NCBI RefSeq assembly: GCF_036898095.1 | Contig: NC_090761.1 | Coordinates: forward strand, 43,134,946 to 43,198,945 | Reading direction: 5' to 3' | DNA length: 64,000 nucleotides | From: Palaemon carinicauda | Taxonomy: Eukaryota > Arthropoda > Malacostraca > Decapoda > Palaemonidae | Shown here: positions 20,681 through 31,392 of the stretch, one piece after another | Numbering within the stretch: the stretch's first letter is position 1 | Layout of the letters: each line of letters opens with the position of its first letter | Made by a program: the position numbers and the translations under genes | Notes under the pieces: generated by a model | The model's database searches: none | The model's input: only the letters and a program-made list of their open reading frames with translations | What the model was told of the DNA's origin: nothing

Positions 20681-22751
20681 TTGAAAATGACATATGACGA
20701 AGTGAAAGTAAGAGAAACTGGCAATTTAGAGGAGGAGTGGAAGTTAGTAAAAGAAAATTTTGTTGGGATTGTGAGTGATGTGTGTGGCAAGAAGGTTGTT
20801 GGAAGCAGCATGAGGAAGGACAGTGAATGGTGGAATGAAGGAGTGAAGGTAAAAGTGGAAGAGAAAAAGAGGGCTTTTGAAGAATGGCTGCAGAGTAATA
20901 GTATAGAGAAGTATGAAAAATATAGAGAGAAAAATGTGGAAGTAAAGCGCAAGGTACGTGAGGCAGAGAGGGCAGCTGACCTGAGGTGGGGTCAGGGATT
21001 GGGTCATTCATATGAAGAGACTAAGAAGTTGTTTTGGAAAGAAGTGAAGAGAGTAAGGAAGGCTGGCTCAAGAATTGAAGAGACAGTGAAAGATGGAAAT
21101 GGAAGGTTGTTAAAAGGAGAGGAGGCAAGGAAAAGATGGGCGGAATATTTTGAAAGTTTACTGAATGTTGAGGATAATAGAGAGGCAGATGTAATTGCTG
21201 TTGCAGGTGTTGAGGTGCCAGTGATGGGAGATGAGAATGAGAGAGAGATTACAATAGATGAAGTGAGGAGAGCACTAGATGAAACGAGAGTAGGAAAAGC
21301 GTCTGGTATGGATGGTGTGAGAGCCGAGATGTTGAAGGAAGGGGGTGTGACTGTACTTGAATGGTTGGTGAGATTGTTTAATATGTGTTTTGTGTTGTCA
21401 ATGGTACCAGTAGATTGGGTATGTGCATGTATTGTACCACTATATAAGGGTAAGGGAGATGTGCATGAGTGTTGTAATTCAAGAGGTATTAGTTTGTTAA
21501 GCGTAGTTGGAGAAGTGTATGGTAGAGTAATGATTAATAGGATCAAGGATAAAACAGAGAATGCAATCTTAGAAATACAGGGTGGTTTTAGAAGAGGTAG
21601 GGGTTGTATGAATCAGATTTTTACAGTAAGGCAGATATGCGAGAAATATTTAGGAAAAGGTAAGGAGGTGTATGTTGCGTTTATGGATCTGGAGAAAGCG
21701 TATGATAGAGTTGATAGGGAAGCAATGTGGAATGTGATGAGGTTATATGGAGTTGGTGGAAGGTTGTTGCAAGCAGTGAAAAGTTTCTACAAAGGTAGTA
21801 AAGCATGTGTTAGGATAGGAAATGAAGTGAGCGATTGATTTCCGGTGAGAGTGGGGCTGAGACAGGGATGTGTGATGTTACCGTGGTTGTTTAACTTGTA
21901 TGTTGATGGAGTGGTGAGAGAGGTGAATGCTCGAGCACTTGGACGAGGATTAAAACTGGTAGACGAGAATGACCATGAATGGGATGTAAATCAGTTGTTG
22001 TTTGCGGTTGATACTGTACTGGTTGCAGACACAGAAGAGAAGCTTGGTCGATTAGTGACCGAATTTGGAAGTGTGTGAGAGAAGGAAGAGTAAGGTTATG
22101 AGATGTACGAGAAGGGAAGGTGGTGTAAGGTTGAATGTCATGTTGAATGGAGAGTTACTTGAGGAGGTGGATCAGTTTAAGTACTTGGGGTCTGTTGTTG
22201 CAGCAAATGGTGGAGTGGAAGCAGATGTACGTCAGAGAGTGAATGAAGGTTGCAAAGTGTTGGGGGCAGTTTAGGGAGTAGTAAAAAATAGAGGGTTGGG
22301 CATGAATGTAAAGAGAGTTCTATATGAGAAAGTGATTGTACCAACTGTGATGTATGGATCGGAGTTGTGGGGAATGAAAGTGATGGAGAGACAGAAATTG
22401 AATGTGTTTGAGATGAAGTGTCTAAGGAGTATGGCTGGTGTATCTCGAGTAGATAGCGTTAGGAACGAAGTAGTGAGAGTGAGAACGGGTGTAAGAAATG
22501 AGTTAGCAGCTAGAGTGGATATGAATGTGTTGAGGTGGTTTGGCCATGTTGAGAGAATGGAAAATGGTTGTCTGCTAAAGAAGGTGATGAATGCAAGAGT
22601 TGATGGGAGAAGTACAAGAGGAAGGCCACTGTTTGGGTGGATGGATGGAGTGAAGGAAGCTCTGGGTGATAGGAGGATAGATGTGAGAGAGGCAAGAGAG
22701 CGTGCTAGAAATAGGAATGAATGGCGAGCGATTGTGACGCAGTTCCGGTAG
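20681..22751 (+). pseudogene. LINE reverse transcriptase, copy 1, multiple lesions
   Basis: Contains a Lys/Glu-rich linker, YKGKGDVHEC, RGISLLSV, GGFRRGRGC, FMDLEKAYDRVDRE (palm A), GLRQGCVMLPWLFNLYVDG (palm B) and, at 22001-22012, FAVD in place of the catalytic FADD. A TGA at 21836-21838 replaces the Trp codon of copy 2. After FGSV the frame stops at about 22078 and continues in another frame; copy 2 shares this break. A 21-bp in-frame deletion near 22088 and a TAG at 22272-22274 follow. The end carries RWFGHVERMENG and a TRGRP basic motif. Confidence 0.87.
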
Positions 22752-23020
22752 GCCCTGCTGCTTCCTCCGATACCTTAGATGACCGCGGAGGTAGCAGCAG
22801 TAGGGGATTCAGCATTATGAAGCTTCATCTGTGGTGGATGATGTGGGAGGGTGGGCTGTGGCACCCTAGCAGTACCAGCTGAACTCGGTTGAGTCCCATG
22901 TTAGGCTGGGAGGAACGTAGAGAGTAGAGGTCCCCTTTTTTTGTTTTGTTTCATTTGTTGATGTCGGCTACCCCCCAAAATTGGGGGAAGTGCCTTGTTA
23001 TATGTATGTATGTATGTATT

Positions 23021-25377
23021 AAGCCTCACTTTTAAGTTCATTAGATGTCTCAAATAATTTTTCAAATTGTGAATATTTAAACTTTTTTTCCAATTTTTAT
23101 ATGAATTAGCTAGTTTAAATCTAAAACTTCATTTTAAACATTAATGTTTATTTGTAGGAGATTATAATGTCAAATGAACAGGTTTTGGTATGATTTTGTT
23201 TCTGTAAATATGTTTTTACTACAATTTCAATGACATCAGATCATCAAATTTGTCATGTACTGTGTAATATAAGTAAATTGTATACATTTTGTATAATGTA
23301 GAAGATTGTGATTTGAAATATGCCCAAGAACTTATGAAAATCTCAATTGTAAGTAAAATAAGCGAAAAATTATTGGTAAAGGTTAGTGTAACTTTTATCG
23401 ATAATAATTGTCACAATAACGAGATTAATGAAAAATTAATTTAGAATTTAATCAATTTTGTCTCTAATGTAATTTTCTTAAGGAATTTGAGGAGGTCATT
23501 TTGATGTCTTGCATTTCAGTGCTTTTTGTTATGCTAAAATACCTGGGCTTTTTGTAAAGAGGTCCAGATGGTCTCATAAATGTCCATTTTGCCTTTGGTT
23601 TCTACTGTTGATGTTCATGACATGAAGGAGGACTAAAGAACTCTCATAGTCATCTTTAGACGAACTGTGTAATAAGTTTTTTGATATTTTGTCATTTGTT
23701 GTTGAAATTCTCCAGGGATGTGTGCTTGAGGGTTTGAAGTTGACTTGGTTTGAGTAGTTTTGACTTGATTCAAAGTTTTGGAATCATCTTTGGCACTATA
23801 CTCGTTTTTTCATCTAATTTTTGTTGTTGAATATGATGTGGAAGTTGTTTTAGTTTTTGGGTAGCTTAAATTGGTTTAACTTGCTTCTCATTAGTTATAT
23901 GTTCTGAGGTTCTTAGGTCAATTTTTTTTTTTAATCAACTAGATTATATTTGCAGGAGTCACTGTTGTACAAAATATATGTAGCAGTGTAGTTTGCAAAT
24001 GAACAGCACCTGCTTTGATGAAAATGTCTTTACAGTATTGTAGATGTGTCTCTGTAAGACTCTTAGCATCTTGTTATTGCATTGGGACACTAAAAAGCAA
24101 CTTACTTGTTCTGAGTCATACCTTGGTCCTATATAGAAGCTCTAAACTAAATTAGCCAGGATTTCTTTCACTTTTTTGTACTTCATTTTCTCTTCAAATG
24201 CCATAATTTACTCTATTGCTGCCACAACCTTATATTTAAATACCATTTGGATTTTAAACCACAAAAGTGAATGAAGATGGATAAATGGCAAGTCTATTCA
24301 AATGCAGAATTTTAGTGCCTAATATACTGAGCAAGGAAAACCTGACAATCCAGGTATCTTGAATTGAAAATACCTGTTATCTAGAAAAACACAATCACAC
24401 TGACTTGAGTGAAAGAATAAATAGAAGAAAATGAGTTTTAAAATTTCTGAATTTGTAACAACAAACTAATGAGTATGGTAGAGACCAAATAAGAATGCAA
24501 GTAATAAAAAAATAAGACTCAAAATATTGATTACCACAAGAAGAATATTATTTATTCTTATAGATAGATTTTGTACATTAAAGAACACAAAGGGAAAGAA
24601 AAGCACTATTTTGACAACAATATCAAGAAACCATGAAATTTGACATAGTAATAACTTGAGGTATTCACTAAGATCTCCTAACCCCCCCAGATATATGCCA
24701 GAAGTGAGATAATAAAAACAGACAAGATCATTATATTATTAGCTAAAGGGTACAGTGTGTATGAATATATCAGATGGGAAGAGAATTAGGATAAACTGAA
24801 AATGGAAAAAAGAATGCCTATCAACTAAAATGTATACTTCAACAATATTTTAAAGCTTAAAATTACTATGTCTTTATGCTGATAGAAAAGCTGTTACCTA
24901 CATCTTTGGTAGTTGACAGATTAACCCTAATATTTTGCACAACTACTGCTCTATCTAATGTAAAATCTGTATACCAAACATATAGTTCAGCATCATACTC
25001 AGTATTAAGAAGATAGTTCATAATATAGGGCTCAGAATCTGCACTGCAGCATTCATGTCTTCCACAAAAGATATGAAAGTTGAAAGTGGTACTGTATGCC
25101 TCCTCTTTTATATGCATCTTGTTACCATGTGGAATGCAATAAAAAATCAGGCCAGTAATTCGTTAACCAATTTTTTTGCCAGTTCATTGGCTCTTGGTAC
25201 AGTTCATTAGCTTTTGGTAATAATTAGTTGCCATTCCCAGATGGAACTGACAAATTTTGAGCAGACAATATTTCTTCTAATACTACAGCTCATCTTCAAG
25301 AAGTGGGGACTTGCCTGTGATCTGTTTCCATCCTTACTCAGTTTATAAATGGTTGTAGTGAATGTTTCATTGGTTTG
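23021..25377. other. AT-rich DNA, no gene seen
   Basis: No coding sequence, RNA gene or element terminus was recognised. Composition is strongly AT-rich with many poly-T tracts, compatible with intergenic or intronic DNA. Confidence 0.5.
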
Positions 25378-25550
25378 TTTTTCAATATTAAACTTACCCG
25401 ATAATCATGTAGCTGTCAACTCCGTTGCCCGACAGAATTCTATGGAGGGATACGCCAGCTATCACAATACTAGAAGGGGGTGTACTTACCAGCGCCACCT
25501 GTGGCCAGGTACTATAGTACATCTTGTTGACACCTCCTCAATTTTTCCTC
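25378..25550 (+). repeat. Left inverted terminal repeat, copy B
   Basis: Inverted match to 31926-32119, from CTTACCCGATAATCATGTAG inward to AATTTTTCCTC. The tip TTTTTCAATATTAAA is unique to this end and is matched by the first half of the ICR. Confidence 0.92.
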
Positions 25551-25761
25551 TGTCGTGCTTCCGGCAAGACGTTCTGGGATACGCTTATGTTCTTGGAGTA
25601 TTTTCACGGCTTTTGGTGAAGTTTTTCTCTTTGATTTCGGCTGTCGCTTTACTGGAAACCTTCTTATATTAGCTTAGATAGCTTTTATATAGTCCTGATT
25701 AACGGTTAACGATCTTTTGCTTGATTTTGAAACCCCACTTGGCTAACTCTTTGGATTCAAG

Positions 25762-28437
25762 ATGTCTGACATTTCACAAGCCCCCACCCATAGGCGATGT
25801 AGGTCTTGTAATAGGCGTATTCCGAAGGCCTCGGTAGATCCTCACACCGCTTGTTCTGACTGTAGGGATAGGCCCTGTCAGTTAGAAAATCGATGTGAGG
25901 AATGCGCCGGACTTTCGGAACTTGATTTTGTCCGTCTTTTGAAGTATTCAACTAAGTTAGAGAGAGGCAGAGTTAGGAGGAGTTCTTCTCACTCTTCACT
26001 TTTTTCCTCACCTCATGATCCCCTACCTTTTCCTACCCCTGTAGTGGCTACCCCCGAACCTACTATTTGCCCTCAGCCTGATATGTCTGTTGTTTTGCGT
26101 GCTATTCAGGCCTTAGGCGATAAAGTAGAGTCAGTGGTAAGTGATCATAAGTCTCTTATGGCCGAAGTCAAGGAACTTAAGGTCAAGAGTGCAGTGGGTG
26201 GAATTAGTGCCAGTGCTGTGACGAGTGCTAGTGTCAGTGCAGTGCCAAGTGCTAGTGTCAGTGTCAGTGTGGTGCGTGAGGATACTTCTGTGCGTGCCAG
26301 TCGTCCTCCCAGTCCGGGACCTCTTGCAAGCTCCCAAGCCCAGGGGAGAAGCAATGTCGAAGGGCAAAAGGGTTCGGCAGGCCTTGATCGGCGCACAGAA
26401 GTATCCTCGGTGGTTGCGGGCGTGTCTTCCAGAGACCGTCACTCCCACCTGCAGACGATTGAGCCCGTCTTTTACTCGTCCGCTGATCTATTGTCAGGGA
26501 AGAAACGCTGGACTCAGGTCTCTAGACCACTCAAACGCAGAGTCCAGTCCGCGAGTGCTCAACCGGGCTGCAGTCATTGGCTCAGCTCTGACTCGCCGCA
26601 GTCATCAGTCGACTGCACTCCGCCCAAGAGGAGTAAGGTTCTGCCGCAACAGATCTCTGCTGTTAAGGCTTTGCCTCAGCAGACCGTAGTGTCTGCCGAC
26701 CCCAAGTTGTCTCTACTGCAGTCCATGCAAGCACAGCTTTCGGTCTTGATGAGTGAGTGTCGGGCTGAGAAGGTTGCGCCTCCGCCTCCGCCTGCACTCG
26801 CTCCGCCTGCGCTCGCTCCGCCTGACCGCAGTACCGCCTGCCAGGCGTACGATGTTGAGCCACGTTCTGAGTTTACTGTTCCCAGTGGTGTACAGCCTCC
26901 GCCTTCCTTAAGGCAACCTCAGCAATGGGATCAGGAGGCTTATACCTCTCTTCCTCCGCTTCCACTTGCTGCTCCACCAGTGATGCAACACTTGGTTGAG
27001 GTACAACAACCTCTCCCATCCATGAGTCAGTCTCCTCAGCTCTCGCTGCAGCGAGCTCAACCCTCCACAAGGCAAGCACCACAACACCTTAGCCTTGCGC
27101 CTCAGGAGCCTCAGCTTGCGAGACATTTACTACGTTCTGCGCAGCCTCTACCTCATCGCTCTCCGCTCACACCGCAGGAACAGGAACTTGCTACTCCGCT
27201 TCCGCCAACCACTCAGCAAGCGCAACCCTTGAGTTCAGCCACTCATGCCAGGAGTCAGCCTCCTCCACCCATGCGCCTACCTTCTGCTTCTTCTTTTGTT
27301 CAGCCTTTGCAGTCTGAGCCCCAGGTTTTCCCTCAACAGATTCTTGAAGAGGAAACCACTAATATTGTTGTTCCTGCTCGTTCTGACTCTGCTGTTCAGC
27401 ATACCTTTCCGATCTCTTCGCTACACTCTGGTGATGAGGCGTCCGATGATGAGGCGGCACACCTGGATCCCTCATCAGACGTGGATGAATCCAAGCCTTC
27501 TCCGCCTTCTATTGACTTTCGTAAGGTCTTGGCTCTGCTTAGGGAGGTATACCCAGACCACTTTGTCTCTGCTATTCCCCGCTCTCCACCATCTGAGTTT
27601 TCGCTGGGCATGCAGCCAGCTAAGTCTACCTATACTAAGCTAGTCCTAGCAAGGTCCTCTAAGAGAGCGTTAAGGATCTTAGGGGAGTGGCTGCAGACTA
27701 AGCAACACCTTGGCAAGACTTCGTTCATGTTTCCTCCGACTAAGCTCACTTCTAAAGCGGGCGTTTGGTATGCCACAGGAGAGGAACCAGGCTTGGGAGT
27801 ACCTGCCTCTGCCCAGGCTGACTTCTCAAGTCTGGTAGACTCGCCTCGTAGGACTGCAATGAGGCGCTCTAAGGTTTGCTGGACCTTCTCAGACCTTGAT
27901 CACTTCCTGAAGGGTGTTTTTAGAGCATTTGAGATGTTCAACTTCCTAGACTGGTGCCTGGGGGCCCTCAGCAAGAAGACCTCCCCTGCGGACAAGGATT
28001 CTGCCATGCTATTAATGTCCTGCATGGATAAGGCCATTAGAGATGGATCTGGCGAGCTTGCGTCGATGTTTGTATCAGGGGTTCTTAAGAAAAGGGAACA
28101 GCTTTGTACCTTCCTTTCCTCCAGCATTACACCTTGTCAAAGGTCACAACTCCTTTTCGCTCCGCTCTCGAAGTTCCTCTTCCCCGAAGAGCTGGTTAAG
28201 GACTTGTCTGCTGCCCTGATACAAAAGGACACACATGATCTTGTAGCCTCATCGGCTCGTAAGACTAAGGTTGCTACCTCAGTCCCCAGGACTTATCGCA
28301 CCCCAGTGGCTGATACTCCTGCTACGAGGTTCATACCGCCCTTTCGTGGTAGAGCCCCCAGCCGAGGAAGCTCCCGTCCAGACTCTTCCAGGAGCAAGTC
28401 TAGGAAAGGTTCCAAGGCCTCTAAAGGAAAAAACTGA
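25762..28437 (+). CDS. DIRS Gag-like protein, copy B (891 aa)
   Basis: The longest and only fully intact gag of the family with a canonical ATG (MSDISQA). A Cys/His cluster lies at C13, C16, H28, C31, C34, C39, C45 and C48, suggesting zinc binding. A heptad-like helix lies around residues 115-138. Residues about 150-540 are Ser/Pro/Gln-rich with repeated APPALAPP-like and QPLP-like tracts, longer than in A and D. A conserved core follows from about residue 570 (PSIDFRKVLALL) to 835 (IQKDTHDLVASSARK), with a basic SRSKSRKGSKASKGK end. The last 167 nt overlap the +1 RT frame. The role as particle protein is inferred from position. Confidence 0.85.
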   Translation: MSDISQAPTHRRCRSCNRRIPKASVDPHTACSDCRDRPCQLENRCEECAGLSELDFVRLLKYSTKLERGRVRRSSSHSSLFSSPHDPLPFPTPVVATPEPTICPQPDMSVVLRAIQALGDKVESVVSDHKSLMAEVKELKVKSAVGGISASAVTSASVSAVPSASVSVSVVREDTSVRASRPPSPGPLASSQAQGRSNVEGQKGSAGLDRRTEVSSVVAGVSSRDRHSHLQTIEPVFYSSADLLSGKKRWTQVSRPLKRRVQSASAQPGCSHWLSSDSPQSSVDCTPPKRSKVLPQQISAVKALPQQTVVSADPKLSLLQSMQAQLSVLMSECRAEKVAPPPPPALAPPALAPPDRSTACQAYDVEPRSEFTVPSGVQPPPSLRQPQQWDQEAYTSLPPLPLAAPPVMQHLVEVQQPLPSMSQSPQLSLQRAQPSTRQAPQHLSLAPQEPQLARHLLRSAQPLPHRSPLTPQEQELATPLPPTTQQAQPLSSATHARSQPPPPMRLPSASSFVQPLQSEPQVFPQQILEEETTNIVVPARSDSAVQHTFPISSLHSGDEASDDEAAHLDPSSDVDESKPSPPSIDFRKVLALLREVYPDHFVSAIPRSPPSEFSLGMQPAKSTYTKLVLARSSKRALRILGEWLQTKQHLGKTSFMFPPTKLTSKAGVWYATGEEPGLGVPASAQADFSSLVDSPRRTAMRRSKVCWTFSDLDHFLKGVFRAFEMFNFLDWCLGALSKKTSPADKDSAMLLMSCMDKAIRDGSGELASMFVSGVLKKREQLCTFLSSSITPCQRSQLLFAPLSKFLFPEELVKDLSAALIQKDTHDLVASSARKTKVATSVPRTYRTPVADTPATRFIPPFRGRAPSRGSSRPDSSRSKSRKGSKASKGKN

Positions 28438-30496
28438 CTCTCCGCATCTCCAGACAGCAGTAGGAGCCAGACTCAAGAGCTTCTGGCAAGCCTGGGAAAA
28501 GAGAGGTGCAGACGCCCAGTCTGTCAGTTGGCTGAGGGAGGGTTACAGGATTCCATTCTGCCTCAAACCCCCTCTGACCACATCTCCCATCAACCTCTCT
28601 CCCAACTACAAAGAAGAGGACAAGAGGCTAGCGTTGCACCAGGAGGTGTCGCTTCTTGTGCAGAAGAAGGCAGTGGTTATAGTCCGGGACCATCAATCCC
28701 CGGGCTTCTACAACCGTCTCTTTCTGGTGGCCAAGAAGACAGGAGGTTGGAGACCGGTGCTGGACGTCAGCGCGCTCAATGCGTATGTCACCAAGCAGAC
28801 GTTCACGATGGAGACGACGAAGTCGGTCCTAGCAGCGGTCAGGCAGGAGGACTGGATGGTCTCGTTGGACTTGAAAGATGCCTACTTTCACGTTCCTATT
28901 CATCCAGACTCCCAACCTTTCCTGAGATTCGTTTTTGGAAAGGTTGTCTACCAATTCCAAGCCCTGTGTTTTGGCCTAAGCACAGCTCCTATGGTGTTCA
29001 CGCATCTGATGAGGAATATAGCAAAATTCCTCCACTTATCGGACATCAGAGCCTCCCTCTACTTAGACGACTGGCTGTTGAGAGCCTCCACGAGTCGTCG
29101 CTGTCTGGAGAGTCTCAACTGGACTTTGGACTTAATCAGAGAACTGGGTCTGTTAGTCAACATAGAAAAGTCTCAGCTCATTCCCTCCCAATCCATTGTG
29201 TACCTGGGAATGGAGATTCGGAGTCAGGATTTTCGGGCTTTTCCATCGGCCCCCAGGATAAGCCAAGCCCTAGAGTGCATCATGAGCATGCTGAAGAGGA
29301 GCAGTTGCTCGGTGAGACAGTGGATGAGTCTCACAGGGACCCTTTCATCACTGGCCCTGTTCGTCGAGCTAGGGAGACTCCACCTCCGCCCTCTTCAATT
29401 CCATCTTGCAGCTCATTGGGACAAGGGTTTGACTCTCGAAGCAGTCTCTATCCCAGTCACCAAAGAAATGAAGACCACTCTCTTGTGGTGGAAGAACAAT
29501 CTCCTTCTCAGGGAGGGCCTATCGTTGGCTATTCAGACCCCCAATCTTCATCTCTTCTCAGATGCATCGGACTCGGGCTGGGGTGCGACCTTGAACGGAC
29601 GGGAATGCTCGGGAACGTGGAACGAGGAACAGGGAACGCTCCACATCAACTGCAAGGAGCTACTAGCAGTTCATTTAGCCCTGCTGAACTTCAAGTCCCT
29701 CCTGCTAGGCAAAGTGGTGGAGGTGAACTCAGACAACACCACAGCCTTGGCTTACATCTCCAAGCAAGGAGGGACCCATTCGAGGAGCCTATACGAGATC
29801 GCAAGGGACCTCCTCATTTGGTCAAGAAGTCAAAACCTCACTTTGGTCACGAGGTTCATTCAGGGCAACATGAACGTCTCAGCAGATCGCCTAAGCAGAA
29901 GGAATCAGGTCATTCCCACGGAATGGACCCTCCACAAGAGTGTGTGCAACAGACTTTGGACCTTGTGGGGTCAACCTACCATAGATCTGTTTGCCACCTC
30001 CATGACCAAGAGACTTCCGCTGTACTGTTCCCCAGTTCCAGACCCTGCAGCAGTTCATGTGGATGCTTTTCTACTGAACTGGTCCCATCTCGACCTTTAC
30101 GCATTCCCACCGTTCAAGATAATAAACAAAGTTCTGCAGAAATTCATCTCGCACGAAGGGACACGGCTGACGCTGGTTGCTCCCCTTTGGCCTGCAAGAG
30201 AATGGTTCACAGAGGTACTTCAATGGCTAGTCGACATCCCCAGGACTCTACCTCTAAGAGTGGACCTTCTACGTCAACCTCACGTAGACAGGTTGCACCC
30301 AAACCTCCACGCTCTTCGGCTGACTGCCTTCAGACTGTCGAAAGATTCGCTAGAGCTAGAGGCTTTTCGAAGGAGGCAGCCAGTGCGATTGCCAGAGCAA
30401 GAAGGGTTTCCACTCGTAGAGTCTACCAATCTAAGTGGGAAGTCTTCCGGAGCTGGTGTAGAGCCAATTCAGTATCCTCTACCAATACCTCTGTGA
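28271..30496 (+). CDS. DIRS reverse transcriptase-RNase H with methyltransferase-like region, copy B
   Basis: Open for 741 codons in the +1 frame relative to gag. The listed start is a non-AUG codon bounded by the previous stop. No ATG precedes the RT core (first one near FTMETTK), so expression probably needs frameshifting or another unusual mechanism. Catalytic features: SLDLKDAYFHVP (Asp about 200), YLDD at 264-267, RNase H SDAS with Asp 431, KELLA, SDNTTA, NVSAD. The C-terminal region has IDLFATS (Asp 572) and YAFPPF (611-615), corresponding to the Dam-like methyltransferase region of DIRS elements. All listed residues are present. Confidence 0.92.
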   Translation: MLPQSPGLIAPQWLILLLRGSYRPFVVEPPAEEAPVQTLPGASLGKVPRPLKEKTDSPHLQTAVGARLKSFWQAWEKRGADAQSVSWLREGYRIPFCLKPPLTTSPINLSPNYKEEDKRLALHQEVSLLVQKKAVVIVRDHQSPGFYNRLFLVAKKTGGWRPVLDVSALNAYVTKQTFTMETTKSVLAAVRQEDWMVSLDLKDAYFHVPIHPDSQPFLRFVFGKVVYQFQALCFGLSTAPMVFTHLMRNIAKFLHLSDIRASLYLDDWLLRASTSRRCLESLNWTLDLIRELGLLVNIEKSQLIPSQSIVYLGMEIRSQDFRAFPSAPRISQALECIMSMLKRSSCSVRQWMSLTGTLSSLALFVELGRLHLRPLQFHLAAHWDKGLTLEAVSIPVTKEMKTTLLWWKNNLLLREGLSLAIQTPNLHLFSDASDSGWGATLNGRECSGTWNEEQGTLHINCKELLAVHLALLNFKSLLLGKVVEVNSDNTTALAYISKQGGTHSRSLYEIARDLLIWSRSQNLTLVTRFIQGNMNVSADRLSRRNQVIPTEWTLHKSVCNRLWTLWGQPTIDLFATSMTKRLPLYCSPVPDPAAVHVDAFLLNWSHLDLYAFPPFKIINKVLQKFISHEGTRLTLVAPLWPAREWFTEVLQWLVDIPRTLPLRVDLLRQPHVDRLHPNLHALRLTAFRLSKDSLELEAFRRRQPVRLPEQEGFPLVESTNLSGKSSGAGVEPIQYPLPIPL

Positions 30497-31392
30497 CCCA
30501 AATAGCTGACTTCCTATTACATCTTAGGAATGAGAGATCCCTTTCAGCCCTTACGATTAAAGGGTACAGGAGTATGTTGGCTTCAGTTCTCCGCCACAGA
30601 GGTTTGGACCTTTCTTCCAACAAGGACCTTCAAGACATCCTTAAGTCTTTTGAGACTTTAGAGCGTCGTCTATCCACTCCAGGCTGGAACCTAGACGTAG
30701 TCTTAAGGTTCCTTATGTCACCTAGGTTCGAACCTCTCCAGTCAGCTTCCTTCAAGGACCTTACCCTCAAGACTCTTTTTCTCGTCTGCCTTGCAACAGC
30801 TAAGAGAGTCAGTGAGGTTCATGCCTTCAGCAAGAACATTGGTTTCACGACCGAATCTGCAACATGTTCTTTTCAGCTCGGATTCCTAGCAAAGAACGAA
30901 CTTCCTTCACGTCCTTGGCCTAGATCGTTTGAAATACCTAGCCTCTCCAACATGGTAGGTAACGAACTAGAGAGAGTTCTTTGCCCTGTCAGAGCTCTCA
31001 AGTATTATCTTAATAGGTCTAAACCTATTCGAGGACAGTCAGAAGCCTTATGGTGTGCCATCAAGAAACCTTCGAGGCCCATGTCCAAGAACGGGGTTTC
31101 GTATTATATAAGGCTTCTGATTAGAGAAGCCCATTCTCACTTAAAGGAGGAAGACCTTGCATTGCTGAAGGTAAGGACCCACGAAGTAAGAGCCGTAGCT
31201 ACTTCGATGGCCTTTAATAAAAACCGTTCTTTGCAGAGCATAATGGATGCAACCTATTGGAGGAGCAAGTCAGTGTTTGCATCATTTTATCTTAAAGATG
31301 TCCAGTCTCTTTACGAGAACTGCTACACCCTGGGACCATTCGTAGCAGCGAGTGCAGTAGTAGGTGAGGGCTCAGCCACTACATTCCCTTAA
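30202..31392 (+). CDS. DIRS tyrosine recombinase, copy B (about 396 aa)
   Basis: Inserts the circular DNA into the genome by site-specific strand exchange, replacing the DDE integrase of LTR elements. The frame is open and overlaps the end of the RT frame by 295 nt. ATG 30202 (MVHRGTS) is chosen because it is shared by all four copies and gives a typical length; the frame is open further upstream, so the start is uncertain. Core-binding part: STRRVYQSKWEVFRSWC. Catalytic residues: R202 in KRVSEVHAF, H327 and R330 in HEVR, nucleophile Y363 in SFYLKDV, the usual DIRS recombinase signature. It ends in GEGSATTFP. Confidence 0.92.
   Translation: MVHRGTSMASRHPQDSTSKSGPSTSTSRRQVAPKPPRSSADCLQTVERFARARGFSKEAASAIARARRVSTRRVYQSKWEVFRSWCRANSVSSTNTSVTQIADFLLHLRNERSLSALTIKGYRSMLASVLRHRGLDLSSNKDLQDILKSFETLERRLSTPGWNLDVVLRFLMSPRFEPLQSASFKDLTLKTLFLVCLATAKRVSEVHAFSKNIGFTTESATCSFQLGFLAKNELPSRPWPRSFEIPSLSNMVGNELERVLCPVRALKYYLNRSKPIRGQSEALWCAIKKPSRPMSKNGVSYYIRLLIREAHSHLKEEDLALLKVRTHEVRAVATSMAFNKNRSLQSIMDATYWRSKSVFASFYLKDVQSLYENCYTLGPFVAASAVVGEGSATTFP

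Larger units (their letters stand above)
19679..23020 (+). mobile_element. APE-type non-LTR retrotransposon, LINE copy 1
   Basis: About 3.3 kb from AATTAGAATAGCGCCAACGT to a (TATG)n tail at about 23000-23020. It is essentially full length: copy 2 on the opposite strand (38449-41757) shares both ends and the whole body. It encodes an AP endonuclease followed by reverse transcriptase. The C-terminal part has a conserved LRWFGHVERM motif. The clade was not determined; the short tandem tail is compatible with RTE-like elements. Several lesions make it inactive. Confidence 0.88.

Noticed and set aside
20550..21546. Long Ser/Thr/Leu/Pro-rich frames antisense to the LINE RT (also at 39918-40996)
   Set aside because: Reverse-strand shadows of a purine-rich coding strand; both LINE copies show them with the same lesions.
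28528..30201. A second long open frame lying under the RT-RNase H gene and running into the recombinase (954 codons in B, 792 in D, 682 in A)
   Set aside because: In copy C a G-to-T change at about 45165 is silent in the RT frame (Val) but makes a stop in this frame. The implied protein resembles nothing known. The openness is likely a by-product of RT codon composition; only the recombinase part is accepted.
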